23,600 nucleotides of DNA from a bacterium (Candidatus Gribaldobacteria) CG10_big_fil_rev_8_21_14_0_10_37_21 (lineage in GTDB: Bacteria; Patescibacteriota; Minisyncoccia; Minisyncoccales; CG1-02-41-26). Location of the stretch: assembly GCA_002773495.1 (NCBI GenBank), contig PFAX01000011.1, positions 13,154-36,753 of the forward strand. Direction: 5' to 3'. The stretch's first letter is position 1; the number at the start of each line of letters is the position of its first letter. The notes below the pieces were generated by a model that was not told where the DNA came from, searched no databases, and saw nothing but the letters and a program-made list of their open reading frames with translations. The translations under genes were made by a program, and so were the position numbers. Below are positions 4,334 through 9,750 of this stretch, in pieces.

Positions 4334-6778
4334 TTAAAGAGAACCCAACCTTGCCCTATCTTGAATTTCTCTTGAGACCTCTTCTTTGGCTCTGCCATAT
4401 TTAAGTTTAGCAAACTGTTTAATGCTTTGCCCGAGTTGATGATTCCCTTCTTTTGGTTTGATAGCTATGGCTCTAAAGGGGCGAGAGACCTTGTTATTTA
4501 GCATCATTTTTAAGATAAAATTAAAGTTATCAATGTTTAATAAATCAAACTTAGAGAACTCTGGTTCAAATTGTTTTTCTAAAAACTCGGCATCATCAGC
4601 CCCTACCCTAAAAGTGGCGATACTGCCCACATTACCAATAACCGCATTTCTAATTTGTTCAGTTAGCTGGGGCATAAACTGATGAGCTAAAATAAGGTTT
4701 AAGCGGTATTTACGAGCTTCAGAAAGTATAATAGCAATGCTATCTGTGGTAAAGTTTTGAAACTCATCAATATATAAGTAAAAATCCTGCCTGTTTTCTT
4801 GGGGGATGTTGGCACGTCTGAAAGCGGCGATTTGCATTTTAGAGACCAAAATTAAACCCAACAAAGAGCTGTTCATCTCGCCGGTTTGCCCCTTAGAAAG
4901 GTTGGCTAAAAAGATTTTTTTTTGGTCCATAATTTCGCCTAAATCAAAACTACTTTTAGCTTGGCCAATGATATTTCGCATCATTTCGTTTTCCACAAAC
5001 CGGCCTACCTTTGAAACAACATAACCCAACATATCTGACTTGGTCTGGCCTGTGGCTGTTGACCACTCTTTTTGCCAAAAGCTTTTAACGAGTGGGTCGT
5101 CAACACTCATTAGCTTTTCTTCCATAAAGTCCTTGTCCATAAAAATACGGGGGATATCAACTAAAGTGCCGGGGTTATCTTTATCTGCCATTAAGGCCAA
5201 CATAGCGTTTCGCATATAATGTTCAAACATAGGGCCAATAATTTCTGGTGGGAAAAGTTTGGAAAAGATAGTAATCATTTCTGAAATGGCAAAGTCCTTT
5301 TGTTCTGGGGTTTTCCATTCAAGCATATTTAAGCCCAAGGGGCGTTGCAGGTCAAAGGGCTCAAACAAAACAACATCTTCTGCTCTCTCTTTGGGGATGT
5401 TCGCTAAGGTATCTTCAACTAAATCTCCATTTGGGTCAATTACAGCCACACCCTCGCCATTTTCAAGGTCATGCCTAATCATTTCTTTTAATAAAGATGA
5501 TTTACCTACACCAGTTTGCCCAATAATATAAAAGTGGCGCCTTCTGTCATCTCTTGTGCTAAAAGAAATAAGTTTTTCATCGCCCCTGAAAATCGCCTTA
5601 CCTAAAACATTAAAACCCGCTGTTTCTTTGGGCATCTCACTTGGAGGCGCTGACTCTTTAGCCCCGGCCCACTTGATATGAGCGGCTGAAATATGGGGTA
5701 AGGGGAAGTGGTAAACACTGGCTATTTCTTCTAAGTTTAAGATAATTCTTTCGGCTTTGTTAAAGTTTCTAAAAGTAAAGTTATAAATTAATTTTTTAAG
5801 TAATTTTCTTTTAGCTGTTTTAGCCACAAAGCCATTGACGACAGAAATATATTGCGAGAAGGCATCTTCTAAATGGCCTAAAATTTCTTTTGCCCTAATA
5901 TCTTCACTGGCCACGGCTAAAATTCTGACATTTGCTTCCATAATTGGCTTTCTGATTTTTGACTTAATGGCCTCAACATTCATTTCGCTCTGCTCTTGGG
6001 GTTGGTTTTGGGTTTCGTCTTTTGGTTTACTTATTAGGGCTTTGCCAAATTCAGCTGACCAATCCATCACCTTGCTTCTTTGGGACTCTTTGAGGGCGGA
6101 CTCAATACTTTTGCCTTCTCTTGTGATGTTGTGAAGGAGTTTTTCGGCTGATTTTTTAAGATTAAAAGAGCAGGGTCGTAAAATTACTTGAACAGCCGCT
6201 CCCTCCTCTTCTGTTATTTTACTTAAAGCGTTGACAATCCCGCTTAACGGGTCTGTTTCTAAGGTTTTGTAGGTTTGAATTGGGAAGAAAAAGTCATTTT
6301 GCAAATAAAGGGTGCTGGCCATGGTTTTACCTTTTGGTTCAAAAACAGTGTAGTCCTGGGGAATTTTTTGAACCATGGCTTGGGGATAAACCGCCTGGAC
6401 ATTTTTTTCTAAGCCACTTTCTAAATAATCAGGCACGGCTACATAAAAAGAAATATCAGGCCCGCCTACTTCAGAGGCCACTTCTAAAACAACTCTTGGC
6501 ACTTCTTCGCCCAAAAAGAGTTGTTTTAAAATATTAGGCCTTTTTAAGTATAGAAAGCGAGCTAAGACCTGTTCCATGCCTTCAATTGATTGCTGAATTA
6601 TTTCTTTGGTTCTGGGGGTTTCTTGTTTTTCGTATCTAGGAAAGGCAATATAAAAAAGGGTCATTTGTAAGCTTTGCCCTAAACGAGTTAATTCATATTT
6701 ATTTTTTAATAAAACCAAAACAAAAACTAGCCCAGCCGTTAAAAGGGAGGTGATTAAAATAATAAAGAAAAGCACCAT
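4334..6778 (-). CDS. VirD4/TraD/HerA-like membrane-anchored DNA-pumping ATPase
   Basis: A protein of 814 residues. Residues 2-24 form one membrane helix. Residues 25 to about 400 are an N-terminal region without a motif I recognise. The ATPase core follows: Walker A GQTGVGKSS (about 419-427), then GVAVIDPNGDLVED, Walker B FYLYIDEFQNF (about 668) and the downstream SEARKYRLNLILAHQ segment typical of conjugative coupling proteins and HerA/FtsK-type pumps. The membrane helix and the sequence after Walker B point to the type IV coupling protein group, which feeds DNA or protein substrates to secretion channels. Such genes are widespread in CPR genomes with incomplete secretion systems, so the substrate is unknown. 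The gene follows a 128-residue charged protein by six bases and is presumably co-transcribed from the promoter at 7231-7259. A VirB2-like pilin gene is present at 18527. Confidence 0.85.
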   Translation of the reverse strand: MVLFFIILITSLLTAGLVFVLVLLKNKYELTRLGQSLQMTLFYIAFPRYEKQETPRTKEIIQQSIEGMEQVLARFLYLKRPNILKQLFLGEEVPRVVLEVASEVGGPDISFYVAVPDYLESGLEKNVQAVYPQAMVQKIPQDYTVFEPKGKTMASTLYLQNDFFFPIQTYKTLETDPLSGIVNALSKITEEEGAAVQVILRPCSFNLKKSAEKLLHNITREGKSIESALKESQRSKVMDWSAEFGKALISKPKDETQNQPQEQSEMNVEAIKSKIRKPIMEANVRILAVASEDIRAKEILGHLEDAFSQYISVVNGFVAKTAKRKLLKKLIYNFTFRNFNKAERIILNLEEIASVYHFPLPHISAAHIKWAGAKESAPPSEMPKETAGFNVLGKAIFRGDEKLISFSTRDDRRRHFYIIGQTGVGKSSLLKEMIRHDLENGEGVAVIDPNGDLVEDTLANIPKERAEDVVLFEPFDLQRPLGLNMLEWKTPEQKDFAISEMITIFSKLFPPEIIGPMFEHYMRNAMLALMADKDNPGTLVDIPRIFMDKDFMEEKLMSVDDPLVKSFWQKEWSTATGQTKSDMLGYVVSKVGRFVENEMMRNIIGQAKSSFDLGEIMDQKKIFLANLSKGQTGEMNSSLLGLILVSKMQIAAFRRANIPQENRQDFYLYIDEFQNFTTDSIAIILSEARKYRLNLILAHQFMPQLTEQIRNAVIGNVGSIATFRVGADDAEFLEKQFEPEFSKFDLLNIDNFNFILKMMLNNKVSRPFRAIAIKPKEGNHQLGQSIKQFAKLKYGRAKEEVSREIQDRARLGSL

Positions 6779-6784
6779 ATATTT

Positions 6785-7171
6785 TTATTTGGCTTTTTTA
6801 ATGCCTTTTTGAATTAAAGTATCGTGAAATAAGTCAAGCAAGCAAGGGTCTTTTGCTTTTTGAGCCACCTTTATGGCAAAATCAGCCCCTTTCTCTTGTG
6901 TTATGCTCAAAAGTTGTCCTATCTTTTTGTGTTCTGCTGTTTTTGTCCTTAGATCATCCGCTTTTTTTTGGGCTTCAAGGTCTTCATCTGTTGTTTGGCT
7001 TTGGGGTTGTTGAAATTGGAATTTTTCTTCAGTAGCCCCTTCTTCAGAAGGAGAAAATGTTTCGTTTTCTTCAGGTTTTTGTTCTTGCTGGATTTCCCTT
7101 TCAAGCCCTGTTGCTTGTTTTGTTTTTTTTAACTGTTCTTGTTCTTCTTTTTTTTGATTGATATTTTGCAT
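6785..7171 (-). CDS. Small charged protein, operon partner of the VirD4/HerA-like ATPase
   Basis: A protein of 128 residues. The first 85 or so are rich in Gln, Glu and Lys and look disordered or coiled-coil. The last 45 residues (KIGQLLSITQEKGADFAIKV, then KDPCLLDLFHDTL) look like a compact conserved helical domain. I recall similar small genes beside this type of ATPase in CPR genomes, but the function is unknown. An adaptor or regulator of the ATPase is an inference from the six-base spacing. There is no Shine-Dalgarno sequence; the leader from the upstream promoter would be about 53 AT-rich bases. Confidence 0.7.
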   Translation of the reverse strand: MQNINQKKEEQEQLKKTKQATGLEREIQQEQKPEENETFSPSEEGATEEKFQFQQPQSQTTDEDLEAQKKADDLRTKTAEHKKIGQLLSITQEKGADFAIKVAQKAKDPCLLDLFHDTLIQKGIKKAK

Positions 7172-7230
7172 AGCGATTTTATTTTTTTATTACTTTTTTA
7201 ACCTGATTACTTAATTTTATTTATTATTTA

Positions 7231-7259
7231 ATTTTACCCTTTAATTTATAGGGGGTCAA
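7231..7259 (-). promoter_or_regulatory. Promoter of the ATPase operon
   Basis: On the minus strand, TTGACC (7259-7254), a 17-base spacer and TAAAAT (7236-7231). It lies upstream of the 128-residue gene and the VirD4/HerA-like ATPase gene, after the hairpin at 7267-7282. Confidence 0.65.
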
Positions 7260-7266
7260 GTAAAAC

Positions 7267-7287
7267 AACCCCCCTTGAAGGGGTTTT
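7267..7287. terminator. G/C-stem hairpin with T-tracts on both strands
   Basis: A run of six C is followed by ttgaa and gggg with adjoining A/T runs. The plus strand reads into ttttattttt and the minus strand into ttgtttt. It lies between the hicBA relic and the ATPase operon promoter and probably insulates them. Confidence 0.5.
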
Positions 7288-7560
7288 ATTTTTGTGGAGT
7301 TTTACTGCGAAGGACGTTATAACCGAGTTTCAGAAAAATTTAACCTATTTTTACATCTTGAAATTGAGCTTTGAGTTGGCTTAGACCTGATTCATTTTGT
7401 TTTTTTTACGGAATTCGTTTTCTTTAATTTGCGCTAATTTCAATGTTCGTTTTCTAAATAAAGCTCGCTCGCCTCTTTGATGTTTTTTTTGGCCTCCTCA
7501 ATGGTTTTGCCTTGGCTGACAACCCCTAATTCAGCACAATGAGCAACATATCACTTGCCT
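7286..7560 (-). pseudogene. hicBA toxin-antitoxin relic
   Basis: On the minus strand, bases 7550-7443 translate as YVAHCAELGVVSQGKTIEEA followed by KKNIKEASELYLENEH, ending at TGA (7442-7440). This is the diagnostic strand-helix segment of HicB antitoxins. The codon just before it is TGA (7553-7551) where HicB proteins usually have Trp or another aromatic residue, and a further in-frame stop lies upstream, so the N-terminus is lost. Downstream, around 7355-7286, a second fragment reads IFLKLGYNVLRSKT, which resembles the HicA double-stranded-RNA-binding-like helix. It lacks a start, contains a stop just before it and lacks the usual His motif. Both genes are clearly broken. TGA is a stop elsewhere in the window, so recoding is not the explanation. 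Confidence 0.65.
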
Positions 7561-7630
7561 TTAACTTAAAGAATTTTTGAAACAATTTTACAAAATGGCT
7601 TGAGCGTATCGCCTAAAATACAATAAAAAG

Positions 7631-7659
7631 CAGTCGTCTCAGGCGACTGTTTTTTTTTG
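7631..7659 (-). terminator. Terminator after tRNA-Gly
   Basis: cagtcg (7631-7636) pairs with cgactg (7644-7649), extended inward by two more pairs. T/A runs flank both sides (nine T on the plus strand; ctttttatt on the minus strand). It lies 20 bases beyond the 3' end of tRNA-Gly and probably ends the long minus-strand tRNA/protein gene series. Confidence 0.7.
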
Positions 7660-7668
7660 TATTAGCTG

Positions 7669-7740
7669 AGCGGGTGAGCGGAGTTGAACCGCCGTATCTG
7701 ACTTGGCAAGCCAGTGTAATAGCCGCTATACTACACCCGC
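7669..7740 (-). tRNA. tRNA-Gly(GCC)
   Basis: On the minus strand the acceptor is GCGGGTG/CACCCGC, the anticodon arm is ctggc-ttgccaa-gtcag (anticodon GCC, one G-U pair), the T arm is ggcgg-ttcaact-ccgct and the discriminator is T, as usual for Gly. CCA is not encoded. Its first ten bases overlap the 3' end of the upstream open frame (7731-8426). Confidence 0.93.
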
Positions 7741-8426
7741 AACTTTATAACTTGTTCACTAATGCCCTCTATCCAGCCTTTCACCTTGCAGGTAATTTCA
7801 GTGTTGCCTGCTGTTAAATGCAATGTGCCGTAAGGGAGGGTATTTTTTGGTCTTTTATTTTTACTTGCTCGACTTATTTGTATTTGAGACGGATGAAAGT
7901 TTTTTTTGGGCAAGTCAACAATTTTTTTCCAATAGTTAATTGCTTTATTCTGGTCCATAGTGGGATAAAGATGAACTCTTGCTTTTATTTTTTCTTCGGG
8001 AATCTTGCAGACCTCGCGAAAGAATTTCATCATTACTTTAATAATTTCTGGCTTAGAATTAGCAAAACGGAGGAGGTGTCTATTTTTTGTGTTTCCTTCA
8101 GCCCAATATAGGACGTTACCGATCAATTTTAGATCATTCAACATTATGTTTTTGATTTCTAAATACCCCCGCCTTTGATGATTCTCTCTATCGTTGGCCG
8201 CCTCTTCGGAGCGAATTTTTGCGTAAACCTTATTATAATTAGAAATATTTCGGCTCCATTTATTTCGGCATCTTTTAAAAGTTTTCTTTTCTATTGATTT
8301 TTTCATTTTAACGCCTCTGAGCCACCACCCGACTGTGCTTTTTGGCAGGTTCAAAATTTTTTCTATTTCGCCATAGGTTTTTCCTTGTTTGCGCAAGGAT
8401 ATAATTCGTTGCCCTTTTTTGTTCAT
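7731..8426 (-). CDS. HTH protein with LAGLIDADG-like C-terminal domain
   Basis: A protein of 231 residues. Residues 5-38 form a resolvase/homeodomain-like helix-turn-helix (ISLRKQGKTYGEIEKIL, then LPKSTVGWWLRGV). After a basic linker, residues from about 97 (LKLIGNVLYWAEGN) resemble a LAGLIDADG motif. The region that follows (FANSKPEIIKVMMKFFREV, then KIKARVHLYP and AINYWKKIVDLP) is seen in a group of CPR proteins that I recall as HTH plus homing-endonuclease-like fold. It is either a homing-type DNA endonuclease or a regulator derived from one. The stop codon (TAG) lies inside the tRNA-Gly gene: the last codons CGG GTG TAG are the tRNA 5' end, so tRNA processing would cut the mRNA. It has its own promoter at 8455-8484. 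There is no Shine-Dalgarno sequence. Confidence 0.7.
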   Translation of the reverse strand: MNKKGQRIISLRKQGKTYGEIEKILNLPKSTVGWWLRGVKMKKSIEKKTFKRCRNKWSRNISNYNKVYAKIRSEEAANDRENHQRRGYLEIKNIMLNDLKLIGNVLYWAEGNTKNRHLLRFANSKPEIIKVMMKFFREVCKIPEEKIKARVHLYPTMDQNKAINYWKKIVDLPKKNFHPSQIQISRASKNKRPKNTLPYGTLHLTAGNTEITCKVKGWIEGISEQVIKLRV

Positions 8427-8454
8427 AGTTGGACGATAGTTATTATTTTCTATT

Positions 8455-8484
8455 ATTATAATTTAATGTCTAACATTGAGTCAA
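8455..8484 (-). promoter_or_regulatory. Promoter of the HTH/LAGLIDADG-like gene
   Basis: On the minus strand, TTGACT (8484-8479), an 18-base spacer and a perfect TATAAT (8460-8455). It begins four bases after the end of tRNA-Phe and gives a leader of about 20 bases before the ATG at 8426. Confidence 0.7.
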
Positions 8485-8488
8485 TATG

Positions 8489-8561
8489 TGCCGCGGCTCG
8501 GAGTTGAACCGAGATCTAACGATTTTCAGTCGCTCGCCTTGACCACCTTGGCTACCGCGGC
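8489..8561 (-). tRNA. tRNA-Phe(GAA)
   Basis: On the minus strand the acceptor is GCCGCGG/CCGCGGC, the anticodon arm is agcga-ctgaaaa-tcgtt (anticodon GAA), the T arm is ctcgg-ttcaact-ccgag and the discriminator is A. It is 73 bases long without encoded CCA. Confidence 0.93.
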
Positions 8562-8577
8562 GTTTTTTAACTTATGC

Positions 8578-8722
8578 GGGCGATGCAGGAGTCGAAAGTG
8601 TTGCCCGAAGGACAAGCGGGTTTGCGCTTTTAGCGCAAGAGTCATTCGGGGGGTAGGTTCTCGCCACACATCACTCCACCACAAAATTTTAATCTACTAA
8701 AAAGTAGATAAAATTTCGTGGG
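8578..8722 (-). other. Hairpin-rich insert ending in a duplicated tRNA-Val(UAC) 3' end
   Basis: Bases 8578-8596 repeat exactly the 19 bases 8724-8742 that form the T-loop-to-3'-end part of tRNA-Val(UAC). Reading along the minus strand, the tRNA is followed by a long AT-rich hairpin (8721-8679, about 18 bp with one mismatch and one bulge), a spacer, a 7-bp hairpin ttgcgct/agcgcaa (8638-8622), the bases gggcaac, and then the duplicated tRNA end. The repeat offset is 146 bases. The arrangement parallels the tRNA-Leu(UAA) element at 2899-3053 (offset 129), which also has gggcaac before its duplicated end. No coding capacity is seen. Confidence 0.6.
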
Positions 8723-8796
8723 TGGGCGATGCAGGAGTCGAACCTACGGCCTACTCGGTGTAAACGAGTCGCTCTGGCCAGCTGAGCTAATCGCCC
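8723..8796 (-). tRNA. tRNA-Val(UAC)
   Basis: On the minus strand the acceptor is GGGCGAT/ATCGCCC, the anticodon arm is actcg-tttacac-cgagt (anticodon TAC), the T arm is gtagg-ttcgact-cctgc and the discriminator is A. One base separates it from tRNA-Leu(GAG) upstream. Its 3' 19 bases are duplicated downstream. Confidence 0.95.
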
Positions 8797-8797
8797 G

Positions 8798-8880
8798 TGC
8801 CCGGGAGAGGATTTGAACCTCCAAGCCTTGCGGCACCACCACCTCAAGATGGCGTGTTTACCGGGTTTCACCACCCGGGC
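8798..8880 (-). tRNA. tRNA-Leu(GAG)
   Basis: On the minus strand this is a class II tRNA with acceptor GCCCGGG/CCCGGGC, anticodon arm ccatc-ttgaggt-ggtgg (anticodon GAG, G37), a long variable arm (gccgcaaggc), T arm gaggt-tcaaatc-type and discriminator A. It starts 19 bases after the rplS stop and continues directly into tRNA-Val(UAC). Confidence 0.9.
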
Positions 8881-8899
8881 ATTATCTTTTAGAAAAAAA

Positions 8900-9400
8900 T
8901 TACTTCGCTTCAGCTGTTGCGTTTGGCGTTTCTTCTTCTAAAGTTTTTTCTTCATTTTCTTTTTCGGTCTCTGGGGCAGTTGTTGCTGTTTGGGCCTCTA
9001 TTGCCTCTGCTTCAGCCGTTTGTGGTTCAGCACCCTCTTCAAGGGTTTCTTCACCGGGAATATAGAGTTTCTTTTTAATTTTAGCCCTTTTGCCAATCCT
9101 ATCCCTTAAATAGTAAAGTTTGGCTCGCCTTACCTTACCCCTTGAAACAATTTCAAATTTTTCTACATTAGGGGAGTGCAAAGGGAAGATTTTTTCAACC
9201 CCAACGCCAGAAATAATTTTTCGAACAGTAAGCATACCCTCAACGGCTGCTCCATGTTTTTTAGCTAAGACCAAACCCTCAAAAATTTGGATCCTTTGTT
9301 TACTGCCTTCTTTAATTTTTTGATGTACCTTAACAGTATCGCCAACCTTAATGTTGGGTGTGTTTTTTAAGTATTCTTTTGTCATTTGTTGTTTTTGCAT
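8900..9400 (-). CDS. rplS: 50S ribosomal protein L19 with long acidic C-terminal tail
   Basis: bL19 lies at the subunit interface (bridge with 16S rRNA) of the large subunit. Residues 1-112 match the family: VGDTVKVHQKIKEGSKQR, IFEGLVLAKK, TVRKIISGVGVEKIF, HSPNVEKFEI and GKVRRAKLYYLRDRIGKRAK. The normal protein is about 115 residues; this one is 166 because of a Glu/Ala/Thr-rich low-complexity tail of about 50 residues. A second ATG (9385) would remove five residues. There is no Shine-Dalgarno sequence before either start. Upstream are a candidate promoter at 9439-9467 and a TAAAAT seven bases before the ATG. The gene is flanked by tRNA-Val(GAC) and tRNA-Leu(GAG) rather than the usual rimM-trmD. 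Confidence 0.93.
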   Translation of the reverse strand: MQKQQMTKEYLKNTPNIKVGDTVKVHQKIKEGSKQRIQIFEGLVLAKKHGAAVEGMLTVRKIISGVGVEKIFPLHSPNVEKFEIVSRGKVRRAKLYYLRDRIGKRAKIKKKLYIPGEETLEEGAEPQTAEAEAIEAQTATTAPETEKENEEKTLEEETPNATAEAK

Positions 9401-9438
9401 ATATCATATTTTATTTAATTATCTCAATGTATAAGTCA

Positions 9439-9467
9439 AAGATAGCAGAAAAACTCTTAAAATACAA
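9439..9467 (-). promoter_or_regulatory. Candidate rplS promoter
   Basis: On the minus strand, TTGTAT (9467-9462), a 17-base spacer and TATCTT (9444-9439), giving a leader of about 30 bases. A TAAAAT at 9413-9408, seven bases before the ATG, is an alternative -10 but has no well-spaced -35 (TTGACT at 20 bases). Confidence 0.45.
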
Positions 9468-9483
9468 GGTTTATTAAATACAG

Positions 9484-9557
9484 TGGGCGTATCCCGACTC
9501 GAACGGGAGGCCTTTTCGATGTCAACGAAACGCTCTAACCAACTGAGCTATACGCCC
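9484..9557 (-). tRNA. tRNA-Val(GAC)
   Basis: On the minus strand the acceptor is GGGCGTA/TACGCCC, the anticodon arm is tttcg-ttgacat-cgaaa (anticodon GAC), the T arm is tcccg-ttcgagt-cggga and the discriminator is A. CCA is not encoded. Confidence 0.95.
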
Positions 9558-9560
9558 GTT

Positions 9561-9631
9561 AGAATAACTTAGAAAAGCGGAGCTGAACTTAGTTATTCTT
9601 ACGCCCGCCGTAACCTTTAGTGAAGGCGGGC
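9561..9631. repeat. Two inverted repeats between tRNA-Ile and tRNA-Val(GAC)
   Basis: agaataacttag (9561-9572) is complementary to cttagttattct (9588-9599) with one mismatch, and gcccgcc (9603-9609) is complementary to ggcgggc (9625-9631). They fill the spacer between two co-oriented tRNA genes and may be processing or termination hairpins. No duplicated tRNA end was found here. Confidence 0.55.
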
Positions 9632-9652
9632 TTGTTTTCCGCTCTCGTTATG

Positions 9653-9724
9653 TGGGCGCGGAAGGAGTCGGACCTTCAACCTTGGCCTTATAAGGACCCT
9701 GCTCCACCGTTGAGCTACGCGCCC
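9653..9724 (-). tRNA. tRNA with anticodon UAU, probably tRNA-Ile(UAU), with unusual T loop
   Basis: On the minus strand the acceptor is GGGCGCG/CGCGCCC, the D stem is GCTC/GAGC, the anticodon arm is gggtc-cttataa-ggcca (anticodon TAT after T33), the T arm is gaagg-tccgact-ccttc and the discriminator is A. Two features are odd. The outermost anticodon-stem pair is G-A, and the T loop starts T-C-C, so the normally near-universal U55 is C. Most bacteria read AUA with a CAU tRNA modified to lysidine, and an encoded UAU anticodon is uncommon. It lies 26 bases after the ftsH stop and is probably co-transcribed. Confidence 0.8.
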
Positions 9725-9750
9725 AAGACAAAGTCATCTTTTAAGAAAAG

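Noticed and set aside
4458..6537. Plus-strand open frames opposite the ATPase gene
   Set aside because: They are shadows of the 814-residue minus-strand gene, which has Walker motifs and normal codon use.
7440..7560. TGA recoded as Trp (or Gly), which would restore HicB
   Set aside because: Several intact genes here end in TGA (for example the MBL-fold gene and the 100-residue gene) and use TGG for Trp; further stops also disrupt the locus.
8476..8874. Open frames on both strands over the tRNA-Phe/Val/Leu cluster
   Set aside because: They are readings of tRNA genes and the hairpin-rich spacer, and have no protein-like composition.
9561..9652. Third tRNA-end duplication downstream of tRNA-Ile
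   Set aside because: The spacer has inverted repeats but no copy of the tRNA-Ile or tRNA-Val 3' end was found in it.
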